This document shows, piece after piece, positions 1 to 8,570 of a stretch of 64,000 bases of DNA (positions within the stretch are counted from its first letter, which is position 1; the number at the start of each line of letters is the position of its first letter). Source of the stretch: Pseudomonadota bacterium (lineage in GTDB: Bacteria; Pseudomonadota; Gammaproteobacteria; Burkholderiales; Rhodocyclaceae); NCBI GenBank assembly GCA_018241725.1, contig JAFEDI010000144.1, positions 1 through 64,000 on the forward strand. Reading direction: 5' to 3'. A program made the position numbers and the translations under genes. The notes under the pieces were generated by a model. That model saw nothing but the letters and a program-made list of their open reading frames with translations. It was not told the DNA's origin and searched no databases.

Positions 1-125
1 CCGCCGAACTTGCGCGACAGAACGGTCGTGATCGCAGCCGTCAGCGTGGTCTTGCCATGGTCAACGTGACCAATCGTACCAACGTTCACGTGCGGCTTTT
101 TCCGCTCGAACTTTTCCTTTGCCAT
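1..125 (-). CDS. tuf: Elongation factor Tu, N-terminal fragment (cut by window edge)
   Basis: Reading leftward from the ATG at 125-123, the translation begins [20 protein letters not shown] and continues into [11 protein letters not shown], the P-loop (GHVDHGKT) of EF-Tu. EF-Tu delivers aminoacyl-tRNA to the ribosome as a GTP complex. Only about 41 codons are inside the window; the rest lies to the left. It is the last visible gene of a tRNA-Tyr/Gly/Thr-tuf transcription unit, the arrangement known for tufB-type loci in Proteobacteria. Whether a second tuf copy exists cannot be seen here. Confidence 0.97.
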   Translation of the reverse strand, partial: MAKEKFERKKPHVNVGTIGHVDHGKTTLTAAITTVLSRKFG

Positions 126-188
126 GTCATCAACTCCGCAAAAAAATCAGAAAACCGGGTACTCACCCTGAGCTGCCGCACCAAACCG

Positions 189-263
189 TGGTGCCCATGG
201 GCAGGATTGAACTGCCGACCTCTCCCTTACCAAGGGAGTGCTCTGCCACTGAGCTACATGGGC
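189..263 (-). tRNA. thrT: tRNA-Thr (GGT)
   Basis: The minus strand folds into a full cloverleaf: acceptor GCCCATG pairs with CATGGGC, the T-arm carries GGTTCAATT-like sequence and the anticodon loop reads GGT. The CCA end is encoded. It lies 63 bases upstream of tuf. Confidence 0.95.
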
Positions 264-278
264 CTCTCACACTCAACC

Positions 279-352
279 TGGAGCGGGTGAAGGGAATCGA
301 ACCCTCGTCATAAGCTTGGAAGGCTTCTGCTCTACCATTGAGCTACACCCGC
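279..352 (-). tRNA. glyT: tRNA-Gly (TCC)
   Basis: Cloverleaf on the minus strand with acceptor GCGGGTG/CACCCGC, T-loop GGTTCGATTCC and anticodon TCC in the loop CTTCCAA. CCA is encoded. It is separated from tRNA-Thr by 15 bases, so both are processed from one precursor. Confidence 0.95.
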
Positions 353-422
353 TTTACAACGTACGACTCACATTCACCACTCACAACACCGCAACTCGCG
401 GGCGGAGCTAACAGCAAAACCG

Positions 423-508
<86 letters not shown>

Positions 509-521
509 AAACGAGACGCGC

Positions 522-550
522 ATTATAGGCAGGCATAAAATGGCTGTCAA
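522..550 (-). promoter_or_regulatory. Sigma-70 promoter of the tRNA-tuf operon
   Basis: The minus strand shows TTGACA (550-545), a 17-base spacer and TATAAT (527-522). Both hexamers match the housekeeping consensus exactly and the spacing is optimal, 13 bases upstream of tRNA-Tyr. Such strength fits an operon for stable RNA and EF-Tu. Confidence 0.85.
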
Positions 551-627
551 ACACTATTTGCGTTTTTTGTGAAATGCCCCCTGTTGTAGTGAAATGGGGC
601 GTCCAACAGGAAGAAAGCGCACCCGCC

Positions 628-1443
628 ATGAATGATCAGGATGCACTCGTTACTGCCGTTCTCGCCAGCGGCGTCGTTCTGCCGAACCCCGGCGCGGGTT
701 TTCTGCGCCTGCAGGCTGCAGCAGCAGACGACGACGCGGGGCCCCGTGAGCTCGCGGCCGCGGTGATTCAGGATCCCGCGCTTACCGGCGCCCTGATGCG
801 CGTGGCCAACTCGCCCGTATTCCGGCCACGCAACGCCCCCCGCTCGGCCCTGGAAGCGATCACCATGCTGGGCCGGACGCGCACCCTCGCCACCGCCGCC
901 AGCACCACGATGCGCGGCCACTGCGCGGGTCTGGATGCGACGGCCATTGAAGCTCTGTGGCAAGCGAGCGCCTGTGCCGCGGATTTCAGTTATCTCTTCT
1001 GCCGGGGCACGGAACACCGGGCCTGGGCGGATACCACCTACCTTACCGCCCTAATGCAGGACTCCGGCGTCGCCGTGCTACTGCGCCGCACGCCTGAACA
1101 CGCCCATCTGCTGCGCCACAGCGGACCGGCGCTGGAAGCTGCCACCCGCGCAGTGGATGCCTTGACGGGCTGCGACCACGCCGCTGCGGGATTCCTCGTC
1201 GCGCGGAACTGGAAGCTGCCAGACGTGGTCTGCGAGGCGATCCGCTGCCACCACGACCCGCACCTGACCGCACGACTGGCAGACACCCCACGCCGGATCA
1301 CGCTGATGCTGGCTGTCGGCCGCCGCTTGCGCGACGGGCCATCACCAGACTGGACCGACTGGGCGGAACCGGTGGAGGAAGAATTCGGCGTCGACGAAAT
1401 CGGCCTGGATCGCCTGCTCGCCGAATTCGCCGCCCGCAACTGA
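628..1443 (+). CDS. HDOD domain protein
   Basis: The predicted protein of 271 residues resembles HDOD-domain proteins, which are HD-GYP relatives without a full metal-binding HD motif and usually work in signalling. Supporting segments are the early helix LAAAVIQDPALTGALMRVAN and the SALEAITMLG turn, which match the typical I..DPaLt..lL+laNS and I..ai..LG signature, followed by an alpha-helical body. The ATG at 628 is chosen because AGGAAG lies upstream and the upstream in-frame extension looks non-coding. It stands alone, tail to tail with the LysE exporter, so the context gives no target. The family is fairly secure; the role is unknown. Confidence 0.75.
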   Translation: MNDQDALVTAVLASGVVLPNPGAGFLRLQAAAADDDAGPRELAAAVIQDPALTGALMRVANSPVFRPRNAPRSALEAITMLGRTRTLATAASTTMRGHCAGLDATAIEALWQASACAADFSYLFCRGTEHRAWADTTYLTALMQDSGVAVLLRRTPEHAHLLRHSGPALEAATRAVDALTGCDHAAAGFLVARNWKLPDVVCEAIRCHHDPHLTARLADTPRRITLMLAVGRRLRDGPSPDWTDWAEPVEEEFGVDEIGLDRLLAEFAARN

Positions 1444-1451
1444 AGCGTAGA

Positions 1452-2063
1452 TTACTGGCGGGAAGTGCCCGCCAGCAGGGCGCCAGCGGCAACGAAGATG
1501 CTACCGAAGACCCGGTTGGCGAGCAGTCCCCGCCGCGGGCTGGCCAGCACGCCGCGGAAACGGCTCGCCAGCAACGCGTAACATGACATCACCGCCGTAT
1601 CGAGACTGCACATGGTCAGCGCGATCACTGCAAACTGGGGCAGCTGCGGCGCCTGCGGATCGATGAATTGCGGCACCAACGCAGCGATGAAGACAATCGC
1701 CTTCGGATTGCCGAGATTGACCAGGATACCCTGGCGGTAGAACCCGCGATTCACATCCGTCCCCGCCTCGCCGATGGCGAGGGGCTCGCGCCAGCGCTGA
1801 ACCCCCAGCCACACCAGGTAAGCCGCGCCGGTCAACTTTATGACGAGGAAGGCCAGTTCGGACGCCGCCAGCACCGCCCCCAGACCGAGCCCCACCAACA
1901 TCAACTGCAGCAGCAGGGCCGTCTGCAGGCCGAGGATCGCCATCAGCGCGTAGCGATAGCCCAGGCGGATCCCGACGCTCATACTCAGCACGGCCCCCGG
2001 CCCTGGGGACAGCGCCACCACCAGCGTCGTCAGGAAAAAACCCAGCCACAGATGCAAAGCCAT
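1452..2063 (-). CDS. LysE/RhtB family amino acid exporter
   Basis: A 203-residue inner-membrane protein with about six hydrophobic segments. The N-terminus has the family signature LSPGPGAVLSMSVGIRLGYR (roughly residues 20-40), as in RhtB and LysE exporters that expel amino acids or related metabolites. The ATG at 2063 is preferred over an in-frame GTG at 2075 because GGAG lies at 2074-2071. It starts 12 bases after the tonB stop, so the two may share a transcript. The substrate cannot be read from the sequence. Confidence 0.85.
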   Translation of the reverse strand: MALHLWLGFFLTTLVVALSPGPGAVLSMSVGIRLGYRYALMAILGLQTALLLQLMLVGLGLGAVLAASELAFLVIKLTGAAYLVWLGVQRWREPLAIGEAGTDVNRGFYRQGILVNLGNPKAIVFIAALVPQFIDPQAPQLPQFAVIALTMCSLDTAVMSCYALLASRFRGVLASPRRGLLANRVFGSIFVAAGALLAGTSRQ

Positions 2064-2075
2064 ATCAATCTCCAC

Positions 2076-2819
2076 TCAACCCGCGTCATCACCGAGACGG
2101 AAGCGCACCGGCACCACCACGGTATCCTCGATCGGCTCACCGCCACGCTTGGCCGGCACGAACTTCCAGTGCCACACGGCCGTCGTCGCCGCCTCGTCGA
2201 GGCTTTCATGCCCGGAACTCTCGCGCACCCTGACCGCCGTCGGGATGCCATCAACGGACACCCGCACATCGAGACGCACAATGCCTTCCAGGCCACGGCG
2301 CCGGGCCATCATCGGATAGGCAGGCTTCGGATTGTGCAGGTAGCCGGCACCGAAGCCCGGCGGTGAATACGTCGGCGCCGACACGGCCCCCATGCTCCCC
2401 GCCGCCCCGGCACTGCTCGTACTGGGCGTCGGCGCCCCCCCCTGGACGGCCGCCACCGGCGACGCGGTGGATGCCCCACTGATCACCGGCGCGGCGGGCC
2501 GCTCGGCCGGTGCCTCGCTCACCAGCCGGGGCGGCGCCGACACCACGGCTGGCACCAGCGCAGGTGCGGGCGAATGACGGACGTCCGGCCTGGGCAGCTC
2601 GGGCCTGGCTAGCTCAGGCCTCGGCTGCCGCGGCAATGACTCCTGATGGGGCGAAACTTTCGGCTTCTCCGGAAGCACCTCCTCCGGCACCAGGCGCGCC
2701 TCGAGCACCCGCGGAGGCGTCGTGACGCCGGCCGGCGCCAGCCCGCCAAGCCCCAGCGCAGCTCCGTGCAGCGCCAGCGACGCCGCCAGCGCAGCCAGCA
2801 CGCTGCGATCCGTCAGCAC
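2076..2819 (-). CDS. tonB: TonB-type energy transducer
   Basis: The 247-residue protein has one N-terminal membrane helix (about residues 8-28), a long Pro/Ala-rich periplasmic linker (about 35-155) and a C-terminal TonB domain with the typical LEGIVRLDVRVSVDGIPTAV and WKFVPAKRGGEPIEDTVVVP segments. TonB passes proton-motive force from ExbBD to outer-membrane receptors. No exbB, exbD or receptor lies in the window, so this is an orphan copy. The adjoining nickel transporter hints at metal uptake, but that is inference. Confidence 0.85.
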   Translation of the reverse strand: MLTDRSVLAALAASLALHGAALGLGGLAPAGVTTPPRVLEARLVPEEVLPEKPKVSPHQESLPRQPRPELARPELPRPDVRHSPAPALVPAVVSAPPRLVSEAPAERPAAPVISGASTASPVAAVQGGAPTPSTSSAGAAGSMGAVSAPTYSPPGFGAGYLHNPKPAYPMMARRRGLEGIVRLDVRVSVDGIPTAVRVRESSGHESLDEAATTAVWHWKFVPAKRGGEPIEDTVVVPVRFRLGDDAG

Positions 2820-3078
2820 GACGTAAGGCGCGCAAGGACGCTCGGAAAGCTCGGCCCGGCAGCCCGGGCGAGAATGGCGATGGCGGAGGACGTTTCGGTC
2901 TTCAAGAGATACTCATCGTAGTCAATCGGTACAGCCGGCCCTGCATGATCGGCATTCGGCGGCAGAACCTAATCTGCCGCGCTGGCCGCCAGGCGGCCTT
3001 AAGATCGATCAAGGACGAAGGGACGGATGCTACCGAATTGTCCGCCATCGGTGGGCCTGTCCCGTCGCCACAGCGCCC

Positions 3079-3903
3079 TCAGGCCACCGTCCGGGACTCC
3101 ATGACCGACCCGCGGGCCAGCCGCAGGCCCAGCAAGAAACTGACAAAGACCACCCCAACCACCAGCCCCCCCAGCACCAATTCCTTGCCCTCGCCCCAGA
3201 TCTCCAGCTCAGGCAACACCATCCGTGCCAGCCCATAGGCCGCGACGAGCAGGCTCATGCCGGCCACCGCCAGCGCCATCACCCGCGACGCTACCCGCGC
3301 CGTGCCATCAGCGCGGGCGATCAGGCGGGCGATCCACCAGCCATTGACCCCGTCGGCGATCAGCATGCCGAGCATGAAGACCAAGCCCAGCCCGGTCGCC
3401 GGCAGCCAACCCCCGGCCTGCACGCCGGCCATCGCGAACAGCGCCACCTGGCTCACCGTATCGAAGGACAACGCGAACAGCGCCCCCACCAGCGCCACTC
3501 CGCCCGGATGGGCAGCCTGCCCGAGACGCCCCAGCCAGCGCCCTTTCAGGCCCACCGGATGCACCATTTCGTGCGCCTCGGCGGTGAAGACCGCACGCAA
3601 ATTGAGCATGCCGAGCAGGATCAGGAAAGCGATCGAGATCCACGCCCCCGACAGTTCCAGCCACGCTGGCGTCGCCCACGCCCCGGACAGCCGACTCACT
3701 ACCAGCGCAATGGCCACCACCACGGCGCCATGGCCGAGAGAGAACAAGGTCCCGCAATAACGCGCCCATCCCGGGTTGGCGCGGGCATTGAAGCGCGTCA
3801 GCCCGTCGATGGTGGCGAGGTGGTCGGCATCGAAACCATGCTTGAGGCCAAGGACGAAGACCAGCAGGACGAGGGCAAGATGATCGGAAGGCAAGGCGGG
3901 CAT
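3079..3903 (-). CDS. NiCoT family nickel/cobalt transporter
   Basis: A 274-residue polytopic membrane protein carrying the NiCoT signature HGFDADH (HX4DH, residues 22-28) in its first helices, followed by LGHGAVV and later membrane segments. NiCoT permeases such as HoxN and NixA import Ni2+ and/or Co2+ at high affinity. Nickel is the likely physiological substrate because nikR, hupT and the whole [NiFe] hydrogenase cluster are adjacent and a NikR-type palindrome lies just upstream of the ATG. The hydrogenase cluster lacks hupE, so this gene may be its main nickel entry route (inference). Confidence 0.88.
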   Translation of the reverse strand: MPALPSDHLALVLLVFVLGLKHGFDADHLATIDGLTRFNARANPGWARYCGTLFSLGHGAVVVAIALVVSRLSGAWATPAWLELSGAWISIAFLILLGMLNLRAVFTAEAHEMVHPVGLKGRWLGRLGQAAHPGGVALVGALFALSFDTVSQVALFAMAGVQAGGWLPATGLGLVFMLGMLIADGVNGWWIARLIARADGTARVASRVMALAVAGMSLLVAAYGLARMVLPELEIWGEGKELVLGGLVVGVVFVSFLLGLRLARGSVMESRTVA

Positions 3904-3923
3904 GGAGCGATTGCGGACGATTC

Positions 3924-3950
3924 GTATGAAGAAGATATATTAGTTCATAC
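3924..3950 (-). promoter_or_regulatory. Putative NikR operator of the nickel transporter
   Basis: A perfect inverted repeat GTATGAA-N13-TTCATAC lies 21-47 bases upstream of the transporter ATG. The half-sites GTATGA and TCATAC match the known proteobacterial NikR half-sites, but the spacer between them is 15 bases instead of the usual 16. nikR lies 1.5 kb away. Nickel-dependent repression of the transporter follows if NikR tolerates this spacing. Confidence 0.75.
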
Positions 3951-4060
3951 AACATCCGTGCCACAGGCCTGGGCCGCGTCGCTGCGAGCCCTGCCACCCC
4001 GCTGACGGCAAGCCACCTGCCAGCAGCGCGCCCGTACAGCAAGCCGACTTTCCAGCCGGC

Positions 4061-5431
4061 TCAGGACGTCCCCATCATAGCGCCGCTCCCCGCCCACGGC
4101 AGGCGCAGCACGAACTCCGCGCCACCGTCGGGATGATTGCCGGCACTCAGCGCACCGCCATGGCGCTCGACGATGCCGTAGCTGATCGACAGGCCCAGAC
4201 CGGTTCCGCTGCCCACCGGCTTGGTGGTGAAGAAGGGGTCAAAGATGTGCGGCAGATGGCGGGTGTCGATACCGGGCCCGTTGTCATGGAAGCGCACCAC
4301 CACCGCCCCGTCCTCGATCACCCCGTCGATCTGCAGCCGCGCCGCATCCTGGCCGGCGGTGGCGTCGCCGGCGTTCTGCACCAGATTCATCACCACCTGC
4401 TGCATCTGCCCCGACGAGCCAATCACCGGCAATTCGGCGGGCAGGCGAACGTCCACCACGAAACGCTCCGGTGCCGCCTTGCACACCCAGTTCACCGAGC
4501 GGCCGATCACCGCCACCAGATCGAAACGACTGCTCTCCTCCCGGTCCAACGCGGAGAAGCGCTTCAGGCCATCGACGATGTCGCGGGTCCGTTCGGCCCC
4601 TTCGATGGTGCCTTCGATCAGCGGATTCAGATCTCCGAGGATACGGTCGATACGCAGGCGCTGGCGCAGCTCGCCCAGGACTTCCGGCTGCTCACAGGCA
4701 TGTACCGCCGCCAGGTATTCCGCCAGACGCTCTGCATAACGCTTGAGCGCGTGGGTGTTGCCAAGGATGAAGCTGATCGGGTTGTTGAGCTCGTGGGCGA
4801 CGCCGGCCACCAGGCGGCCGAGGGAAGCCATCTTCTCCGAGTGCAGCAGCTGCTGCTGGGTCCGCTTGAGATCGTCGTGGGCCTGGCGCAGCGCCGAATA
4901 GGCCTTGCGCAGCTCCCCCACCGGCCGCCCGGTGATCACCATCCCCAGCGACTTGCCCACCGACGAATAGCGCGGCGTACAGTTGACGGAAACCGGCACC
5001 GCGCTGCCGTCGGCAGCCCGCAAGGCCAACTCGCAATCGTGGATGGGCGCATCGCCGCGCAGCGCGAACCAGCCACGCGCCACCTCGACGGCCGCCGGAT
5101 CGGCCAGCAGCTCGAAGAACGGCATGCCGCGCAGGGCGTCCGAGACCCGCCCGGTGAAAGCCTCCAGCGAACGGTTCACCTCCTCGATGCGGCCGCGCCG
5201 GTCGCACACCACCAGGATGTCGGAGATCGAGGTCAGCACCGACAGGATGAAGCCCTGGCTCTCCTCCAGCTTGGCGTTCTTCTCCTCTAGAGCGACCTCG
5301 TACTGCAACAGGTCGGAATAGACTTCATCCATCTTCTGGATCACGTCGATCCAGGCGCCCTCTCCCACGCCTTCCGGCGCCGCAGCCAGCAAGGCGGAGG
5401 AATCCGGCAGGCGACGCTCACCGTCGGCCAT
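4061..5431 (-). CDS. hupT: Hydrogenase-regulating sensor histidine kinase (HupT/HoxJ)
   Basis: A 456-residue cytoplasmic kinase without membrane segments. A PAS domain (about residues 60-165) is followed by a coiled coil, the H-box VAHELNNPISF (phospho-His about 213), an N-box (MNLVQNAGDA) and G-boxes (DNGPGID, GTGLGLSISY). HupT/HoxJ kinases read the H2-sensing hydrogenase HupUV through the PAS domain and control HupR. The ATG at 5431 is chosen because it lies two bases after the nikR stop and gives the usual length. All catalytic motifs are present. It is separated from hupV by about 4 kb of unrelated genes, so assignment also rests on hupUV and hupR being nearby. Confidence 0.85.
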   Translation of the reverse strand: MADGERRLPDSSALLAAAPEGVGEGAWIDVIQKMDEVYSDLLQYEVALEEKNAKLEESQGFILSVLTSISDILVVCDRRGRIEEVNRSLEAFTGRVSDALRGMPFFELLADPAAVEVARGWFALRGDAPIHDCELALRAADGSAVPVSVNCTPRYSSVGKSLGMVITGRPVGELRKAYSALRQAHDDLKRTQQQLLHSEKMASLGRLVAGVAHELNNPISFILGNTHALKRYAERLAEYLAAVHACEQPEVLGELRQRLRIDRILGDLNPLIEGTIEGAERTRDIVDGLKRFSALDREESSRFDLVAVIGRSVNWVCKAAPERFVVDVRLPAELPVIGSSGQMQQVVMNLVQNAGDATAGQDAARLQIDGVIEDGAVVVRFHDNGPGIDTRHLPHIFDPFFTTKPVGSGTGLGLSISYGIVERHGGALSAGNHPDGGAEFVLRLPWAGSGAMMGTS

Positions 5432-5433
5432 GC

Positions 5434-5910
5434 TCAACTCCGCGGCCGGTAGTGGCCATGGGGATGGGCGTGGCCATCGGCATGGGGATGGCTGTGGCTC
5501 TGCGCGCCGAACTCCGCCGTCACCAGGTTCAGCGCACCGTGGCGGATGCCCGGCTTGGCAATCAGCGCGTCGGCAAAGGCCCGCACCTCCGCCGTCGGCC
5601 CGCGCAGGATCACGCTCTCCATACAGTTGTCGTGATCCAGGTGGGCATGCAGCGTCGCCACGCACAGGTCGTGGTGCTCATGCTGGTCGTGGGTGACGCG
5701 CTCCGCCAGCTCCCGTTCGTGGTGGTTATAGACGTAGGACAGGTTGGCGATGCAATACCCAGCCTCTTCCCGCGCCAGCCGGTTGCTCTCCAGCTGGGCA
5801 CGCAGGATGTCGCGCACCGCCTCCGAACGGTTGGAGTAGCCACGGGCGGCGATCAGCGCATCGAACTCGCGGGCCAGGTCTTCGTCGAGGGAGATGGTGA
5901 AACGTTCCAC
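5434..5910 (-). CDS. nikR: Nickel-responsive regulator NikR
   Basis: The 158-residue protein has a ribbon-helix-helix DNA-binding domain (residues 1-50, ERFTISLDEDLAREFDALI) and an ACT-like metal domain. The high-affinity nickel ligands are visible: His in the HEHHDL segment, the two His of TLHAHLDHDNC and the Cys of that motif. A His-rich tail (SHSHPHADGHAHPHGHY) extends past the usual end and could bind more metal. NikR represses nickel uptake when nickel is sufficient. It precedes hupT by two bases, so both are probably one transcript, linking nickel status to hydrogen signalling. Confidence 0.93.
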   Translation of the reverse strand: MERFTISLDEDLAREFDALIAARGYSNRSEAVRDILRAQLESNRLAREEAGYCIANLSYVYNHHERELAERVTHDQHEHHDLCVATLHAHLDHDNCMESVILRGPTAEVRAFADALIAKPGIRHGALNLVTAEFGAQSHSHPHADGHAHPHGHYRPRS

Positions 5911-6038
5911 GGGGCGCTCCAGGCAAGGTCAGGCGAAGCATTCTGCCTCTCGTCCCGGCGCGCCGCAATCGACGCCCCATACGCTTCGCTGCACTGCGAT
6001 AATCGAATGACAGACCTATCGCCCCCTAAGGACATCCC

Positions 6039-6470
6039 ATGGCCCGCATCCAGATCGAACTGCCCGGGCAGTTCCTTTTCTCGACCGACATCCCGATCTA
6101 CATCACCCACATAAACAAGGCCCAGCACCTGGACAACGCCGCTCTCATCGGGCTGCTGTCGGAGGCACGGGTGCGCTTCTTCCGCTCCTTCGGCTATGAC
6201 GAGCTGGATGTGGAAGGAGTCGGCATCGTGGTCGCCGATGCCGCATTGCAATACAAGTCCGAAGCCTTCCACGGCGAGACCCTAGCGTTCTCGATGACCC
6301 CCACCGATTTCAACAAGTACGGCTTCGACCTGACGTGGTCAGCCGCCGACAAGGCCAGCGGCCGCGAAGTGGCCCGCGGCAAGATGGGCATCCTGTTCTT
6401 CGACTATGCCGCCCGGCGCGCCGCCCTCATTCCGCCTGCCTTCAGGGCGAAAATCAGCGCACCGGACTGA
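6039..6470 (+). CDS. Acyl-CoA thioesterase, hotdog fold
   Basis: A 143-residue protein of 4HBT thioesterase size. It shows the hotdog layout: early ITHINKAQHLDNAALIGLLSEARVRF helix (with an Asp in the usual active-site region), then beta strands including IVVADAALQYKSEAFHGETL. Such enzymes hydrolyse acyl-CoA thioesters. The gene diverges from nikR. The natural substrate cannot be deduced. Confidence 0.8.
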   Translation: MARIQIELPGQFLFSTDIPIYITHINKAQHLDNAALIGLLSEARVRFFRSFGYDELDVEGVGIVVADAALQYKSEAFHGETLAFSMTPTDFNKYGFDLTWSAADKASGREVARGKMGILFFDYAARRAALIPPAFRAKISAPD

Positions 6471-6654
6471 AGGAAAGCCGACTCGCCCTCCTCCACGACA
6501 GGCTGCCCGGTGGCTTTGCGACAACGGTGTCCCCGCCAGCCCGGCAGAGACACCGTTTTGCACTGCGGAACGGAACTTGCTGCTCTTCCGTCATACCTGC
6601 CTCCGCATTGCTCGCCCGAGTCGTGTCCGGCCCGTATGAGCCCAAGGAGACTCC

Positions 6655-7311
6655 ATGAGCAATCAGGACTGGCGTGACTGCTGGCGACGCAACGACATTG
6701 ACTTCCACCAGGTGGATGGCAATCCCCTGCTGCAACGCATCTGGCCGAACCTGGAACTGGCACCTGACTGCCGCATCCTGGTGCCCCTGTGTGGCAAGAG
6801 CCGTGACCTGCAGTGGCTGGCAGAACAGGGCCACCATGTAATGGGTGTGGAATTGAGCCCTATCGCCATAACGGCCTTTTTCCGGGAAAGCGGTCTGACG
6901 CCACAACGCACACGAAAAGGTCGCTTCACCGTATGGCGACATGGCCCCATCACCATTCTCGAAGGAGATCTTTTCGATCTCACTCCCGCCCATGTGGCCG
7001 ATGTGAGCGTCGTGTACGACCGCAGCTCGCTCACGGCACTACCCGAAGCCCGCCGACGCGACTACGCCCGCCACATGATCCGCATCCTGCCCGCCCACAG
7101 CCGCACCCTTCTCATAACAATGGAATCACCGGAAGGTGACCAGCCCCCGCCGCCCTACCAGATCGACGCGGAAATCAGCAGCCTCTACGGCGGAGCCTGC
7201 GATGTCACCCTCGTCCACGGCGAAACCGTGCTGGAGGACGATTTCGAGCGCCCCGGCGGACCACCGCTGGCAATGGAGGCCAAGGTCTACCTGCTGGCAC
7301 CGCTGGCCTGA
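6655..7311 (+). CDS. tpm: Thiopurine S-methyltransferase
   Basis: A 218-residue SAM-dependent methyltransferase of the bacterial TPMT family. It begins with the family-typical DWRDCWRRNDIDFHQ and has the SAM-binding ILVPLCGKSRDLQWLAEQGH segment, followed by GVELSP and a VYDRSSLTALPE motif. Bacterial TPMTs methylate thiopurines and also selenium or tellurium oxyanions. The ATG at 6655 follows AAGGAGA at optimal distance. It is tail to tail with the next gene. Confidence 0.93.
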   Translation: MSNQDWRDCWRRNDIDFHQVDGNPLLQRIWPNLELAPDCRILVPLCGKSRDLQWLAEQGHHVMGVELSPIAITAFFRESGLTPQRTRKGRFTVWRHGPITILEGDLFDLTPAHVADVSVVYDRSSLTALPEARRRDYARHMIRILPAHSRTLLITMESPEGDQPPPPYQIDAEISSLYGGACDVTLVHGETVLEDDFERPGGPPLAMEAKVYLLAPLA

Positions 7312-7316
7312 ACCGC

Positions 7317-8354
7317 TCAGACGTTCACATCCACCTGCTGCATCGTCCCCACGTGGCCGTCCTCGGCCACGTAGACACCGGTGCTGCGCACAGCCCCCAG
7401 CGCGGCGCCGTCCTTCAGCGTGAACGGGGTCGCCGTCCGCCCCAGGTACAGCGCACCGACACCGGCATCGCGCAGGGAGCGCACGCTGCCGCCACCCGCG
7501 GCATCCGGCGTCCACACGCCAAGGCGGTCGAACACCGCGTCGGCCTCGTCGATCCAGCCACTGGCATCACTATCGTACTTGGCGAGGTCGGCAAAACCGT
7601 CACCGCTGGCTGGCCCGAAAAGCTGCTTACCCGAAGCCACCTTGCCACTATCCACCGCATCAAGCACCAGGAAGCCGCTGCCCTGGCCAAGCAGCGGCAT
7701 GTCCACCTGCCGGCCGTCGCCCATCAGGTCGAAGCTGAAACGCTGGCTAGTGAGGCTAGCCGCCTGGCCGGCGAAGTTGATCACCAGTGGATCCTTGCTC
7801 ACCGCATTGCCAGCCCGCAGGCTTACGCTGCTGGTCGTCGTTTCGCTGCGCGCCATCGACAGTGCAACGTTGAAATCGATGCGCTGGCCGTCTGCGGTCT
7901 GAATTGTACCGCTCGCCTCGAAATGGGTTTCCTCCGACTCGGTACGGGTTTCCGTGCGGTCGTAGGCGATACCGAATTCGGGTGCCGAAGCCTGCGCCGC
8001 AGCCGATGAGACTGCCGTCGCCGTTTGCTGCGCAGTGCTCAGCCCATCGACCGACATCAGGCGGATTCGCTGGCCGGTCAGTTGCTCGATTATGGTCTTG
8101 AGCAACGCCAGCTTGGGATCGTTCTTCGTCCCATCGTCGTCACCCGACTTGGCAACCGTGGCCGAAGCCTGGGCCTGTTCCTGGCGGAGGGCTTGGCGGG
8201 CCGCCTGGGACACCACCACGCTGCGCGCCAGGCGGCTCTGCCCGGCCGTATCCGGCCGGCGCCCGCCCCATGCCGACAGACGCTCGTCCACCGCCAGCGT
8301 GGCCTGGCTGCGATGGCTGGCTTGCATTTCCATGCTGGATGCGGCGATTTTCAT
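7317..8354 (-). CDS. Conserved-type protein of unknown function with one EF-hand loop
   Basis: A 345-residue protein with no signal peptide or membrane segment. Residues 1-125 are low-complexity and Gln/Ala/Ser-rich; 125-240 looks beta-rich. Residues 261-272 (DSDASGWIDEAD) fit the 12-residue EF-hand calcium loop, with acidic or Ser ligands at 1, 3, 5, 9 and 12, Gly at 6 and Ile at 8. The segment FDLMGDGRQVDMP just before also resembles calcium-loop sequence. I do not recognise the family and assign no function. It has a GAGG ribosome site and stands alone. Confidence 0.65.
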   Translation of the reverse strand: MKIAASSMEMQASHRSQATLAVDERLSAWGGRRPDTAGQSRLARSVVVSQAARQALRQEQAQASATVAKSGDDDGTKNDPKLALLKTIIEQLTGQRIRLMSVDGLSTAQQTATAVSSAAAQASAPEFGIAYDRTETRTESEETHFEASGTIQTADGQRIDFNVALSMARSETTTSSVSLRAGNAVSKDPLVINFAGQAASLTSQRFSFDLMGDGRQVDMPLLGQGSGFLVLDAVDSGKVASGKQLFGPASGDGFADLAKYDSDASGWIDEADAVFDRLGVWTPDAAGGGSVRSLRDAGVGALYLGRTATPFTLKDGAALGAVRSTGVYVAEDGHVGTMQQVDVNV

Positions 8355-8570
8355 GGCGAACCTCGGTACAGACGTGAAGATGCCCTGCTCTACGGCGTTC
8401 TGCCCGGCAACTTTACCGCCGCATGAGGGGCCGACAGGCTTTCATGGCCTTCCGCCTGCGGTGGTAATCTGCGCTTACAGAGTCCTGTCGAAGCGCTTAC
8501 GAAGGGGCTCTAAGATAAAAAACAGGAACCTTCGCCCTTACCCTGACCCGGCCCACCCCGGGAGCCCATC

